DNA from: Rouxiella chamberiensis
Lineage (GTDB): Bacteria; Pseudomonadota; Gammaproteobacteria; Enterobacterales; Enterobacteriaceae
DNA: 64,000 bases
Assembly (NCBI RefSeq): GCF_026967475.1
Contig: NZ_CP114058.1
Coordinates: forward strand, 3,534,001-3,598,000
Direction of reading: 5' to 3'
Of this stretch, positions 10,528 through 19,743 are shown in pieces. A program made the translations under genes and the position numbers. Each line of letters opens with the position of its first letter. The first letter of the stretch is position 1. A model generated the notes under the pieces. It worked only from the letters and a program-made list of their open reading frames with translations. It searched no databases and was not told the origin of the DNA.

Positions 10528-11427
10528 ATGGACCTACGCGATCTGAAACTGTTTCTGAATCTGGCCGAAAGCCGCCATTTTGGCCGTTCCGCCAAGGCGA
10601 TGCACGTCAGCCCGTCGACCCTCTCGCGGCAAATCCAGCGTCTTGAAGAAGAGCTCGGGCAGGCGCTGTTTCAGCGGGACAACCGCACGGTGCAGCTGAC
10701 TCAGGCGGGCGATCAGCTGAAAGACTTTGCCCAGCAGACACTGCTGCAATACCAGCAGTTGCGTCACGCAATGGGCCAGAACGGCCCCACGCTTTCCGGC
10801 GAACTGCGGCTGTTTTGCTCGGTGACGGCGGCGTACAGCCATCTGCCGCCGATACTCGACCGTTTCCGCGCGCAGCATCCGCTGGTTGAAATCAAACTCA
10901 CAACCGGTGATGCCGCCGATGCGGTCGCCAAAGTCCAGTCCACGGAAGCGGATCTCGGCATTGCCGGCCATCCTGAAACCCTGCCAACCAGTATAGACTT
11001 TACGCCGATAGGCGAGATTTCGATGGTGCTGATTGTTCCTTCGCTGCCCTGCGCCGTGCGCACGCAGGTGATGCAGCCTTCGCCGAACTGGTCGGAAATT
11101 CCGTTTATCATTCCGGAACACGGACCCGCGCGTAAGCGTATCGACGGCTGGTTCCGCCATCATCGACTGAATAATCCGCTGATTTACGCCACTGTATCGG
11201 GGCATGAGGCGATTGTGTCAATGGTTGCGCTGGGCTGCGGCGTAGCGCTTATCCCGGGCGTAGTGCTGGAAAACAGTCCCGACCTGATCCGCGACCGTAT
11301 TTCGGTGCTGGACAACGTGACGGTGGGCGTGCCTTTGCCGCTCGGCGTTTGCGTGCAGCGCAAGAGACTCAACGAGCCGCTGATTGAGGCGTTCTGGCAG
11401 TTATTGCTGCACAGAAATGCAGGCTGA
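10528..11427 (+). CDS. ilvY: LysR-family activator of ilvC, IlvY
   Basis: Transcription activator of ilvC and repressor of itself. The 299 residues start MDLRDLKLFLNLAESRHFGR, giving a winged helix-turn-helix over residues 1-60 (SPSTLSRQIQRLEEELGQ is the recognition region). A periplasmic-binding-protein-like effector domain with the conserved LTTGDAADAV and ALGCGVALIPGVVLE follows. An in-frame ATG at 10507 would add seven residues; 10528 matches the E. coli start and has GGAAAAA upstream. It is divergent from ilvC, the canonical arrangement, and its stop lies about 50 bases from the end of ilvA, which runs towards it. Confidence 0.96.
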   Translation: MDLRDLKLFLNLAESRHFGRSAKAMHVSPSTLSRQIQRLEEELGQALFQRDNRTVQLTQAGDQLKDFAQQTLLQYQQLRHAMGQNGPTLSGELRLFCSVTAAYSHLPPILDRFRAQHPLVEIKLTTGDAADAVAKVQSTEADLGIAGHPETLPTSIDFTPIGEISMVLIVPSLPCAVRTQVMQPSPNWSEIPFIIPEHGPARKRIDGWFRHHRLNNPLIYATVSGHEAIVSMVALGCGVALIPGVVLENSPDLIRDRISVLDNVTVGVPLPLGVCVQRKRLNEPLIEAFWQLLLHRNAG

Positions 11428-11474
11428 CAAAGATCGATCCCGAGTATAACGATCGTCGGGATCGACCGAAGAGG

Positions 11475-13018
11475 TTAGCCCTGCAAGAAGAAGCGGAAGG
11501 CAGGGTTATCGGATTCGTTATGACAGTCGTAGCCCAACGCCGAAAGATTTTTTCGAACTCGGGTTCCTGTTCTGTCAATTCGAAAGCCGCCAGCACGCGG
11601 CCAAAATCGGTGCCGTGACTGCGATAATGGAACAGCGAAATATTCCAGTGGGTGCCGAGCGTGTGCAGGAATTTCAGCAATGCGCCGGGCGATTCCGGGA
11701 ATTCAAAGCTGTAGAGACGTTCGTGCAGCGGTTTGCTTGGACGCCCTCCGACCATATAGCGCACGTGAAGCTTCGCCATTTCGTCGTCGGACAAATCCAC
11801 CACCTGATAACCGCCTTCGCTCAGCAAGTCGATAATTTCCTTGCGCTCCGCGTGGCCGCGCGTCAACCGCACTCCTACAAAAATGCAGGCGTTGTCGGCA
11901 TCCGCATAACGGTAGTTGAATTCGGTTACCGACCGGCCGCCAAGCAGCTGGCAGAATTTCAGGAAGCTGCCCTTGCGCTCGGGAATGGTGACGGCCAGCA
12001 GCGCTTCACGCTGTTCGCCCAGTTCGCAGCGTTCGGACACATAGCGCAGGCCGTGGAAGTTGACGTTCGCCCCCGACAGCACGTGCGCCAGGCGCTCGCC
12101 CTGAATATTATGCTCCTGCACATACTTCTTTAATCCCGCCAGCGCCAGCGCACCGGAAGGTTCGGCTATGGCCCGCACGTCTTCGAACAGATCCTTGACC
12201 GCCGCGCAGATAGCGTCGCTGTCCACCGTTATCACGTCATCGAGATATTCGCGACACAGACGGAAAGTTTCGTTACCGATGCGTTTGACCGCCACGCCTT
12301 CGGCAAACAGCCCGACGCGCGCCAGATCTACCGGCTCACCCGCGTCCAGCGCGGCACGCAGGCAGGCAGAATCTTCGGCTTCGACGCCAATCACCTTGAT
12401 TTGCGGCATCAGCTGTTTGATAAGCACGGCGACACCCGCTGCCAGACCGCCTCCGCCGACCGGCACGAAAACCCGGTCGAGGTGCGCGTCCTGCTGAAGC
12501 AGTTCCATCGCCAGCGTACCTTGTCCGGCAATCACCGCCGGATGGTCGAACGGCGGCACGAAGGTCATGCCCTGCGTGTGCGACAGTTCAATGGCGCGCG
12601 CCTTGGCTTCGTCAAAATTGGCGCCGTGCAGCAGCACTTCGCCGCCAAAATTACGCACGGCATCCACCTTGATATCGGCGGTCGCGACCGGCATCACAAT
12701 CAGCGCCTTAATCCCTTTTCGGCTGGCCGACAAGGCAACGCCCTGCGCGTGATTACCGGCAGAAGCCGTCACCACGCCGCGCGCCGCCTGCTCTTCGTTC
12801 AGTCCGGCAATCATTGCATAGGCACCGCGCAGTTTGAAACTGTGCACTGCCTGACGGTCTTCTCGCTTAACCAGAATCACGTTATCCAGTCGGCTCGAGA
12901 TTTTCTCCATGACCTGTAACGGGGTGACCTGCGCCACCTCGTAAACGGGCGCTCGCAGCACCGCGCGCAGATATTCCGCGCCGCCGGGCTGGTCGGGCAA
13001 AGGTTGTGATACCGCCAT
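11475..13018 (-). pseudogene. ilvA: Biosynthetic threonine deaminase, frameshifted near its 3' end
   Basis: PLP enzyme that deaminates threonine to 2-oxobutanoate, the committed step to isoleucine, with feedback inhibition by isoleucine. The catalytic domain shows VKREDRQAVHSFKLRGA (PLP lysine), SAGNHAQGVA and the glycine loop VPVGGGGLAAG. Two ACT-like regulatory domains follow. The frame is correct to EPEFEK and then shifts: at 11548-11553 there are six T (A on the coding strand) where seven would encode Glu-Lys-Asn. Adding one A restores LSALGYDCHN...FRFFLQG and a stop at 11475, giving 514 residues, the E. coli length. As sequenced, the last 30 or so residues are replaced and the frame reads on into ilvY antisense. 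The start at 13018 is four bases after ilvD. Confidence 0.94.
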
Positions 13019-13022
13019 GCCT

Positions 13023-14873
13023 TCAGCCTCCCAGCTTGCTCTTGTCGCGGATTGCGCCTTTATCGGCACTGGTGGCCAACAGCGCATAGGCGCGCAGCGC
13101 GTAGGAGACCTGACGTACACGGTTTTTCGGCGTCCAGGCCTTTTCGCCGCGAGCCAGTTCGATTTCACGACGATGCGCCAGTTCGCTGTCCTCGACTTCC
13201 AGTTCCATTGAGCGGTTTGGGATATCGATGGCAATCATGTCGCCGTCTTCAATCAGGGCAATCAGACCGCCGCTGCCCGCTTCCGGAGAAACGTGGCCGA
13301 TAGACAGACCCGAAGTGCCGCCCGAGAAACGGCCGTCGGTGATGAGCGCGCACTCCTTGCCCAGTCCCATCGATTTCAGATAGGTGGTCGGGTAGAGCAT
13401 TTCCTGCATGCCCGGCCCGCCCTTCGGCCCTTCGTAGCGAATGACCACGACATCGCCGGACACCACTTTGCCGCCCAGAATGGCTTCAACCGCCGCATCC
13501 TGGCTCTCGTAAACCTTGGCCGGACCACGGAAGATCAGGTTGTCTTTGTCGACGCCCGCCGTTTTCACGATACTGCCGTCAATCGCCATGTTGCCGTACA
13601 GCACGGCCAGACCGCCTTCGGTGCTGAACGCATGGTCGATGGAACGGATACAGCCTTCGGCGCGATCATCGTCCAGCGTGTCCCAGCGGCAATCCTGCGA
13701 GAACGCCTTGGTGGTGCGGATACCGGCAGGACCGGCGCGGAACATCTTTTTGATGCTCTCGTCTTCGGTCACCATGATGTCGTACTTTTGCAGCGTTTCC
13801 GGGAATTTCATCTCCAGCACATTGCTTACGTCGCGGTTCATCAGGCCTGCGCGGTCGAGTTCGCCCAGAATGCCCCACACGCCACCGGCGCGGTGCACGT
13901 CTTCCATATGATATTTCGGCGTGCTCGGCGCAACTTTACACAGGTGCGGCACTTTGCGGGACAGTGCGTCGATGTCGGTCATGTTGAAATCGACTTCGCC
14001 TTCCTGCGCGGCGGCCAGCAGGTGCAGAATGGTGTTGGTCGAGCCGCCCATTGCGATATCCAGCGTCATGGCGTTTTCGAATGCCGATTTATTGGCGATG
14101 CTGCGCGGCAACACGCTTTCGTCGTCCTGCTCGTAGTAACGTTTTGCCAGACTCACGATGCGGGTACCGGCCGACAGGAACAGCTCTTTACGATCGGCGT
14201 GCGTCGCCAGCAGGGAACCGTTGCCCGGCTGGGACAGACCCAGCACTTCGGTCAGGCAGTTCATCGAGTTGGCGGTAAACATCCCGGAACACGAACCGCA
14301 GGTCGGACAGGCGGAACGTTCAATCTGCTCGCTGTCGGCGTCGCTGACTTTCGGGTTTGCGCCCTGAATCATCGCATCGACCAGGTCCAGCTTGATGATT
14401 TTGTCGGACAGCTTGGTTTTACCGGCTTCCATCGGACCGCCGGACACGAAGATAACCGGAATGTTCAGACGCAGGGACGCCATCAGCATCCCCGGGGTGA
14501 TTTTGTCGCAGTTGGAGATACAGACCATGGCATCGGCGCAGTGCGCGTTGACCATGTACTCCACCGAGTCGGCGATAAGCTCGCGCGAAGGCAGTGAATA
14601 CAGCATGCCGCCATGGCCCATGGCTATCCCGTCATCCACGGCGATGGTGTTGAACTCTTTCGCCACACCGCCGGAAGCCTCTATCTGCTCGGCGACCAGT
14701 TTCCCCATGTCGCGCAGGTGAACGTGACCCGGAACGAACTGGGTGAAGGAGTTGACGACGGCGATGATAGGCTTGTTGAAGTCGTCATCGGTCATCCCGG
14801 TTGCGCGCCATAATGCGCGGGCGCCGGCCATGTTGCGGCCTTGAGTCGTGGTTGCGGAACGGTACTTAGGCAT
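13023..14873 (-). CDS. ilvD: Dihydroxy-acid dehydratase
   Basis: Iron-sulfur enzyme that dehydrates 2,3-dihydroxy-3-methyl acids to the keto acids of valine and isoleucine; its cluster is sensitive to oxidants. All 616 residues are present, the E. coli length, with the cluster-region cysteines C122 (ISNCDK) and C195 in the [16 protein letters not shown] segment. The C-terminal signature SFGLxSG-type region [20 protein letters not shown] is also present. The ATG at 14873 ([19 protein letters not shown]) is the family start. Fourth gene of the ilvGMEDA operon, 66 bases after ilvE and almost touching ilvA. Confidence 0.98.
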   Translation of the reverse strand: MPKYRSATTTQGRNMAGARALWRATGMTDDDFNKPIIAVVNSFTQFVPGHVHLRDMGKLVAEQIEASGGVAKEFNTIAVDDGIAMGHGGMLYSLPSRELIADSVEYMVNAHCADAMVCISNCDKITPGMLMASLRLNIPVIFVSGGPMEAGKTKLSDKIIKLDLVDAMIQGANPKVSDADSEQIERSACPTCGSCSGMFTANSMNCLTEVLGLSQPGNGSLLATHADRKELFLSAGTRIVSLAKRYYEQDDESVLPRSIANKSAFENAMTLDIAMGGSTNTILHLLAAAQEGEVDFNMTDIDALSRKVPHLCKVAPSTPKYHMEDVHRAGGVWGILGELDRAGLMNRDVSNVLEMKFPETLQKYDIMVTEDESIKKMFRAGPAGIRTTKAFSQDCRWDTLDDDRAEGCIRSIDHAFSTEGGLAVLYGNMAIDGSIVKTAGVDKDNLIFRGPAKVYESQDAAVEAILGGKVVSGDVVVIRYEGPKGGPGMQEMLYPTTYLKSMGLGKECALITDGRFSGGTSGLSIGHVSPEAGSGGLIALIEDGDMIAIDIPNRSMELEVEDSELAHRREIELARGEKAWTPKNRVRQVSYALRAYALLATSADKGAIRDKSKLGG

Positions 14874-14939
14874 GCTCTATTCACTCCAATTAATGCTGGT
14901 TTGTGGACGGCGAAACCGCCGCCCATCGTATTCTTATCG

Positions 14940-15872
14940 TTACTGTGGGTTTACCTGATCCAGCCAACCATATTTGTCTTCGGTTTCGCCGGTGAACAGG
15001 CCGAAGAAGGCGCTCTGAATCTTCTCGGTGACCGGACCGCGTTTGCCCGCGCCCACCTGAATGCCGTCTACGCTGCGAACCGGGGTGATTTCCGCCGCCG
15101 TGCCGGACATGAACACTTCGTCGGCCAGATACAGGGATTCACGAGACAATACCTGCTCGCGCACTTCGATACCCAGGTCTTTCGCCAGCTTGATGATAGC
15201 GTCACGGGTGATGCCCGGCAGCGCGGAAGAGGTGAATGGCGGCGTAAACAGAATGCCGTCTTTCACTTCGAACAGGTTCTCGCCTGCGCCTTCGGAAACG
15301 TAACCGTTGACGTCCAGCGCGATACCTTCCTGATAGCCGTGACGACGTGCTTCACTGCCCACCAGCAGCGAGGACAGGTAGTTACCGCCGGCTTTTGCCG
15401 CCGTTGGAATGGTGTTGGCAGCCACGCGATTCCAGGAAGAGACCATTGCATCGATACCGTTTTCCAGCGCTTCGGCGCCGAGGTAGGCACCCCAAGGGAA
15501 CGCCGCAATGATCACGTCGGTTTCATAACCGTCTGGCGGGTTCACGCCCAGACCGACATCGCCTACGAATACCAGAGGACGGATGTATGCGCTTTTCAGG
15601 TTGTTTTTACGCAACACGTCGCGGCAGGCTTCCATCAACTCTTCAACTGACTGTTTTACCGGGAATCGATAGATCTTTGCAGAATCATGCAGACGCTGCA
15701 TATGTTCACGATGGCGGAAAACTACCGGGCCCTTGTGCGAGTCGTAGCAACGGACGCCTTCGAAAACGGAGGTACCGTAGTGCAGTGCGTGAGACATGAC
15801 GCTGACTTTGGCGTCTTCCCACTTGACCATCTCGCCGTTGAACCAAATAAAATCAGCTTTCTTCGTAGACAT
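14940..15872 (-). CDS. ilvE: Branched-chain amino acid aminotransferase
   Basis: Fold-type IV PLP transaminase making leucine, isoleucine and valine from their keto acids with glutamate. From the ATG at 15872 (MSTKKADFIWFNG) the protein has 310 residues, one more than E. coli IlvE, with the PLP lysine at K160 (PTAAKAGGNYL), HYGTSVFEG near 31-39 and the phosphate-binding region SGTAAEITPV. The frame is open 26 codons further upstream, but GGAAGAG sits just before 15872 and homology begins there. Sixteen bases after ilvM, so translation is probably linked. Confidence 0.98.
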   Translation of the reverse strand: MSTKKADFIWFNGEMVKWEDAKVSVMSHALHYGTSVFEGVRCYDSHKGPVVFRHREHMQRLHDSAKIYRFPVKQSVEELMEACRDVLRKNNLKSAYIRPLVFVGDVGLGVNPPDGYETDVIIAAFPWGAYLGAEALENGIDAMVSSWNRVAANTIPTAAKAGGNYLSSLLVGSEARRHGYQEGIALDVNGYVSEGAGENLFEVKDGILFTPPFTSSALPGITRDAIIKLAKDLGIEVREQVLSRESLYLADEVFMSGTAAEITPVRSVDGIQVGAGKRGPVTEKIQSAFFGLFTGETEDKYGWLDQVNPQ

Positions 15873-15888
15873 TGTTCTCTTCCTTAAC

Positions 15889-16164
15889 TTACGCGTTGGC
15901 GCAGATTTGTTGATTGATCGATTGTGATGTTTGCTGCTGAACTTCGACACTGCCGACGTCCATGAGTTTACTTAACTGTACCGACAGTAAATCGACCGGC
16001 CTCTGGCTGGCAACGGTCAGTTCGATACTGATGTTCCCGTCATCGACGCCGGAGCGCATGTTCATGGCGCAGACCTGAAATCCACGGTGGCGAACAACGC
16101 GCAGGACGCGCTCCAGAACTTCCGGACGGAAACGGGCCTGAATCGAGACGTTGTGCTGCATCAT
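15889..16164 (-). CDS. ilvM: Acetolactate synthase II small (regulatory) subunit
   Basis: Regulatory subunit needed for full activity of the IlvG catalytic subunit (AHAS II, the valine-insensitive isozyme). It is a 91-residue single ACT domain ([20 protein letters not shown] ... ISIELTVAS). The ATGATG at 16164 overlaps the TGA stop of ilvG by four bases, a classical translational coupling. A second Met follows the first, and either could be the start. The C-terminus is a few residues longer than in E. coli. Confidence 0.95.
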   Translation of the reverse strand: MMQHNVSIQARFRPEVLERVLRVVRHRGFQVCAMNMRSGVDDGNISIELTVASQRPVDLLSVQLSKLMDVGSVEVQQQTSQSINQQICANA

Positions 16165-17807
16165 GACATTTTCTCCAACATGGTTTCGTTGCCTGCGCCC
16201 GGTGGCACCAGCGGCCAGACATTTTGGTTTTCGTCGATGGAGACCTGAAGCAGATAGGGACCTTCACTCTTGAAGAAAGCGTCCAGAGCAGCGTCGACTT
16301 GATCTTTACGGCTGATACACTGGCCAGGAATATCGAATGCCTTGGCCAGCATAATGAAATCGGGGTTATCCGAGAGGTTGGTTTCGCTGTAGCGTCCATC
16401 GAAAAACAGTTCCTGCCACTGGCGAACCATGCCCAGTCGCTGATTGTCCAGCAACAGGATTTTCACCGGCAGCTGTTTTCGCTTGATGGTGCCAAGCTCC
16501 TGAACATTCATCATGAATGAACCATCACCAGAAACACAGATAACCGTGTCATCGGGGCGAGCAACCTGTGCGCCTACGGCAGCCGGAACGCCGAACCCCA
16601 TCGTTCCCAGACCGCTCGAGGTGATGAAATTCTCGGGACGCGAGAAGGTCATGTGCTGTGCGGTCCACATCTGATGCTGGCCCACGTCGGTTGTCACCAC
16701 GGTGTTGGCGTCCATGCGATCGGAAATTTGTTTTAACAGCAGCGGGGCATAGATGGCTTCGCCAGGGTGGTCATAGCGCCACTCGCCTGCCGCTTTCAAT
16801 GTCATGACGTCGTCGCGCCAGGCATTGATGGACAACGGCTGTTCAAGCGCGGGCAGCATGGCAGACAAGGATCCCTGCAACGCGACGTGCGCCTGACGCA
16901 GTTTGTTTAATTCGGCCGGGTCGATATCCATGTGGATAACGCTGGCGTGTGGCGCGAAGGTATTCAGCTTGCCGGTCACGCGGTCATCGAAACGCGCGCC
17001 GACGGCAATCAGCAGGTCACAGGCCTGAACGGCCATGTTGGCGGCCTTGGTGCCGTGCATGCCCAACATCCCCAGATAACACGGGTCGTTGGCATCAGGT
17101 GCGCCCAATCCCTTAAGTGTAGCAACGCACGGGATTCCCGTGGCGCGAATAAACGCCCGCAGCTCGGAGACAGCCCCAGCCATGCCAACCCCGCCGCCGA
17201 CATACAGCATCGGCTTCTGCGCGTTGGCAATCATTTCATAAGCTTGCGCCAGATCCGCGGTAGGATGCGGCAATTCCTGCTCCACCGGCATCAGGTGCGG
17301 AACCAGATCGGCGGCAGCCAGCTGAATATCTTTGGGGATGTCGATAAGCACCGGACCCGGACGACCGCTGGTGGCGATGGCAAAAGCCTCGGCCATGATT
17401 TCCGGCAGGGCATCCAGAGATTCGACCAGGAAGCTGTGTTTGGTGCAGGCCAGAGACAGCCCCAGTACGTCAATCTCCTGGAAGGCATCGGTGCCTATCA
17501 TCGCAGACCCTACCTGACCGGTGATGGCGACCACCGGAACAGAGTCCATCAGGGCGTCGGCCAGGCCCGTGATCAGATTGGTTGCGCCCGGACCCGAGGT
17601 GGCGATGCAGACGCCGACCTTGCCGGTGGAACGCGCGTAGCCGATGGCAGCCATCGCCGCGCCCTGCTCGTGGCGGCACAGTAGGTGTTCCACGCCGCCG
17701 TCATAAAGTGCATCGTACACCGGCATGATTGCTCCGCCCGGATAACCAAACACCTTATCTACCCCGTGTGAACGCAAAGCTTGTACTACCCACTGTGCTC
17801 CATTCAT
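16161..17807 (-). CDS. ilvG: Acetolactate synthase II large (catalytic) subunit, intact
   Basis: ThDP- and FAD-dependent enzyme that condenses two pyruvates, or pyruvate with 2-oxobutanoate, in the first common step to branched-chain amino acids. The 548 residues include the catalytic glutamate E47 ([11 protein letters not shown]), the PYR domain, the FAD-binding middle domain ([13 protein letters not shown]) and the ThDP motif [14 protein letters not shown]. Unlike E. coli K-12, where ilvG carries an inactivating frameshift, this copy is open throughout. The ATG at 17807 follows the attenuator by about 90 bases; GGAG-like AGAGAUG is upstream. First structural gene of the operon. Confidence 0.97.
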   Translation of the reverse strand: MNGAQWVVQALRSHGVDKVFGYPGGAIMPVYDALYDGGVEHLLCRHEQGAAMAAIGYARSTGKVGVCIATSGPGATNLITGLADALMDSVPVVAITGQVGSAMIGTDAFQEIDVLGLSLACTKHSFLVESLDALPEIMAEAFAIATSGRPGPVLIDIPKDIQLAAADLVPHLMPVEQELPHPTADLAQAYEMIANAQKPMLYVGGGVGMAGAVSELRAFIRATGIPCVATLKGLGAPDANDPCYLGMLGMHGTKAANMAVQACDLLIAVGARFDDRVTGKLNTFAPHASVIHMDIDPAELNKLRQAHVALQGSLSAMLPALEQPLSINAWRDDVMTLKAAGEWRYDHPGEAIYAPLLLKQISDRMDANTVVTTDVGQHQMWTAQHMTFSRPENFITSSGLGTMGFGVPAAVGAQVARPDDTVICVSGDGSFMMNVQELGTIKRKQLPVKILLLDNQRLGMVRQWQELFFDGRYSETNLSDNPDFIMLAKAFDIPGQCISRKDQVDAALDAFFKSEGPYLLQVSIDENQNVWPLVPPGAGNETMLEKMS

Positions 17808-17898
17808 CTCTATTCTCCTGCCTTTTGGCTACCAGCGCAGAATTTTATGCTGTTGTTCATAATTCCTCCCGCCTTAATCCGCTAGAAAATAACCTGAC

Positions 17899-17933
17899 CA
17901 AAAAAAACCCCCGGACCTTTCGGTGCGGGGGTT
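17899..17933 (-). terminator. ilv operon attenuator
   Basis: Minus-strand hairpin AACCCCCG...CGGGGGTT, extended by an inner ACC/GGT pairing, ends in seven U. It lies just after the ilvL stop and before ilvG. Stalling of ribosomes in ilvL when Ile, Val or Leu tRNAs are uncharged would prevent it forming, as established for E. coli ilvGMEDA. Confidence 0.88.
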
Positions 17934-17953
17934 CTTTTCAGGTTCAGGCTTGT

Positions 17954-18055
17954 TTAGTAAGCCTTTCTTCGTCCAAGTGCAGCCCCGCACGGTGGGATAA
18001 TAATCACCACCACGCTAATCACGACTAGGCTTAGTACTTGGAGAAGGGCTTTCAT
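17954..18055 (-). CDS. ilvL: ilv operon leader peptide
   Basis: A 33-residue leader too short for routine gene calling. It reads MKALLQVLSLVVISVVVIII and then PPCGAALGRRKAY. Fifteen residues are Leu, Val or Ile, including the runs VVV and III, matching the E. coli IlvL pattern almost residue for residue. Its ATG is at 18055 and its stop lies some 20 bases before the attenuator stem. Function is in cis: translation speed through these codons sets termination versus read-through into ilvG. Confidence 0.93.
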   Translation of the reverse strand: MKALLQVLSLVVISVVVIIIPPCGAALGRRKAY

Positions 18056-18097
18056 TTTTAGGTTTCTTAAATTCTTCTTTCGAACGATTGCCTACAG

Positions 18098-18126
18098 AGT
18101 TATCACAGTTAGATATCGCATGACAA
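18098..18126 (-). promoter_or_regulatory. Probable ilvL-ilvGMEDA promoter
   Basis: On the minus strand TTGTCA (18121-18126) and ATAACT (18098-18103) are separated by 17 bases. They lie 43 bases before the ilvL start codon, a fitting distance for a sigma-70 promoter of the operon. Confidence 0.55.
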
Positions 18127-18187
18127 CACTTTTCTTGCGTTATCATTTCAGGTTTTCGTACAAAAAATCATGAAAAACTCAGGGTTT

Positions 18188-19424
18188 TCAGGCGCTGGAG
18201 CGGACATCGGCGGCATTGGCATTTGATGCTGCATTTATAACCTTGCCCTGAGTATCGCGTCCGAAGAACACCAGTACCGAAATAATAATCGCGACCGTAC
18301 CGGCGACCATCGCCATCGCCAGGCCATAGTTGTGACCATGACTTTCGGCGATATAAGCCTGCAAGGTCGCATTCACCGAAGCAATCAGATTACCCAGCTG
18401 ATACACAAAGCCCGGCAGCACGGCGCGGGTTCCTGCAGGAACAAGTTCGGTAAGGTAGGTCGGGATCACGCCCCAGGCACCCTGCACCATGAACTGCATC
18501 AGGAAAGCGCCCAGCCCCAGCGTCCAGAACCGCCCGCAAACGCCCACAGCGGCAACACCGGCAGAGAGAGCAGCGCGGCAATGATAATGGCCTTCTTGCG
18601 GCCAATCCGTTCTGAAAGAGTGCCGAAAGTGACACCGCCGATGATGGAGGCAATGTTGTAGCAGATGGCGATAATGCTGACGGTATGGGCATCGAAGCCG
18701 TGCTGGACCTTAAGGAACGTCGGGTAAAGATCCTGCGTGCCGTGGCTGAAGAAGTTGAATGCCGCCATCAACACCACCAGATAAACACAGAGTTTCCAAT
18801 GCGTTTTCAGCACCGGCAGCAACGCGGTGCTTTCCTTGCGCTCGCGCGCCGCCAGCCAGACCGGCGATTCCTGCACTTTGTAATAGATAAACGGCAGCAG
18901 GAAAATCGGTACGGCGCCAATCACGAACATGCCACGCCAGCCCACCACGCTATAAAGCAACCCGTAAACCACGCCCGCCAGCAGATAACCAAACGGATAC
19001 CCCGCCTGAAAAATACCGGACATCAGGCCGCGCGAACGGTCAGGAATGGTTTCCATGGCAAGCGACGAAGCCACTCCCCACACCCCGCCCATTGCCACGC
19101 CGTATATCACGCGCAGGATGAGGAATACGGTGAGGGACGGCGCGGCCGCCGTACACAATTCAAAAACGAAAAGAACAGGATATTGACCATCAGCACAGGC
19201 TTGCGGCCAAACCTTTCCGCGGCACGACCAAACAGCAGTGCGCCAATCGGTCTGACGGCAAGGGTCAATAAAATAGCCAGGGTCACTTCTTTGATATCAA
19301 CCTGATAGGAGGTTGCGATATCACTCAGCAGAAATACCAGCAGGAAAAAATCGAAGGCATCCAGCGTCCAGCTCAGGAAACTGGCAATGGCGACATTACG
19401 TTGTCGGGCGGTCCAACCAAACAT
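18188..19424 (-). pseudogene. MFS transporter, SHS (sialate/lactate:H+) type, two frameshifts
   Basis: A 12-helix major-facilitator permease, probably of the sialate:H+ / lactate symporter family, judged from DAFDFFLLVFLLSDIA in helix 1, the loop motif GRAAERFGRKP, FFSHGTQDLYPTFL and the second GxLSERIGRKK loop. The substrate cannot be fixed from sequence. The frame breaks twice: near 19161, where coding TTTTGAATTG needs one more G to read Leu-Glu-Leu-Cys-Thr, and near 18536-18540, where a missing G would restore AGGFWTLGLGAFLMQ. Correcting both gives 412 residues, a normal length. It stands alone between the ilv promoter and comM. E. coli has no gene at this place, so it may be lineage-specific. 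Confidence 0.8.
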
Positions 19425-19743
19425 GTGATTTACCTTATTCGAAGAGGCAGGGAAACAACTGCGACAGGGAAGATGTTTTGTTTATTTTTTGTTAATTGCT
19501 CACGTTAAGTAATACATGCGGGTGAAATAAGCAGCAAGATTATTAGCGGGCTAATTTGTATCCAAAAAAGGCGAAGTGTTAGTTTGTGTTTCGCCTCGTG
19601 TGGAGAGGCTTCGCAGCCCGTTGCAATGCCGTAGAGATTTGCAGGAATTGTTTGCGGCATTTCGCGGAGAAAAAGTATTTAGACGTCGTTTTCCCCTCTC
19701 TTTCTCCGACATACTGCGTTTTTCGGGCAAACAGGAAAGCGGC
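19425..19743. other. Intergenic region between the MFS gene and comM
   Basis: About 319 bases holding the divergent promoters of the MFS transporter and comM. A small palindrome ATTAG-CGGG-CTAAT lies at 19542-19555 and could be an operator. The comM frame is open upstream to 19576, but that part shows no homology. I see no other gene. Confidence 0.4.

Noticed and set aside
19650..19680. Possible CRP-S (Sxy) site before comM (TGCGG...TCGCG)
   Set aside because: The half-sites are two bases too close for TGCGA-N6-TCGCA.
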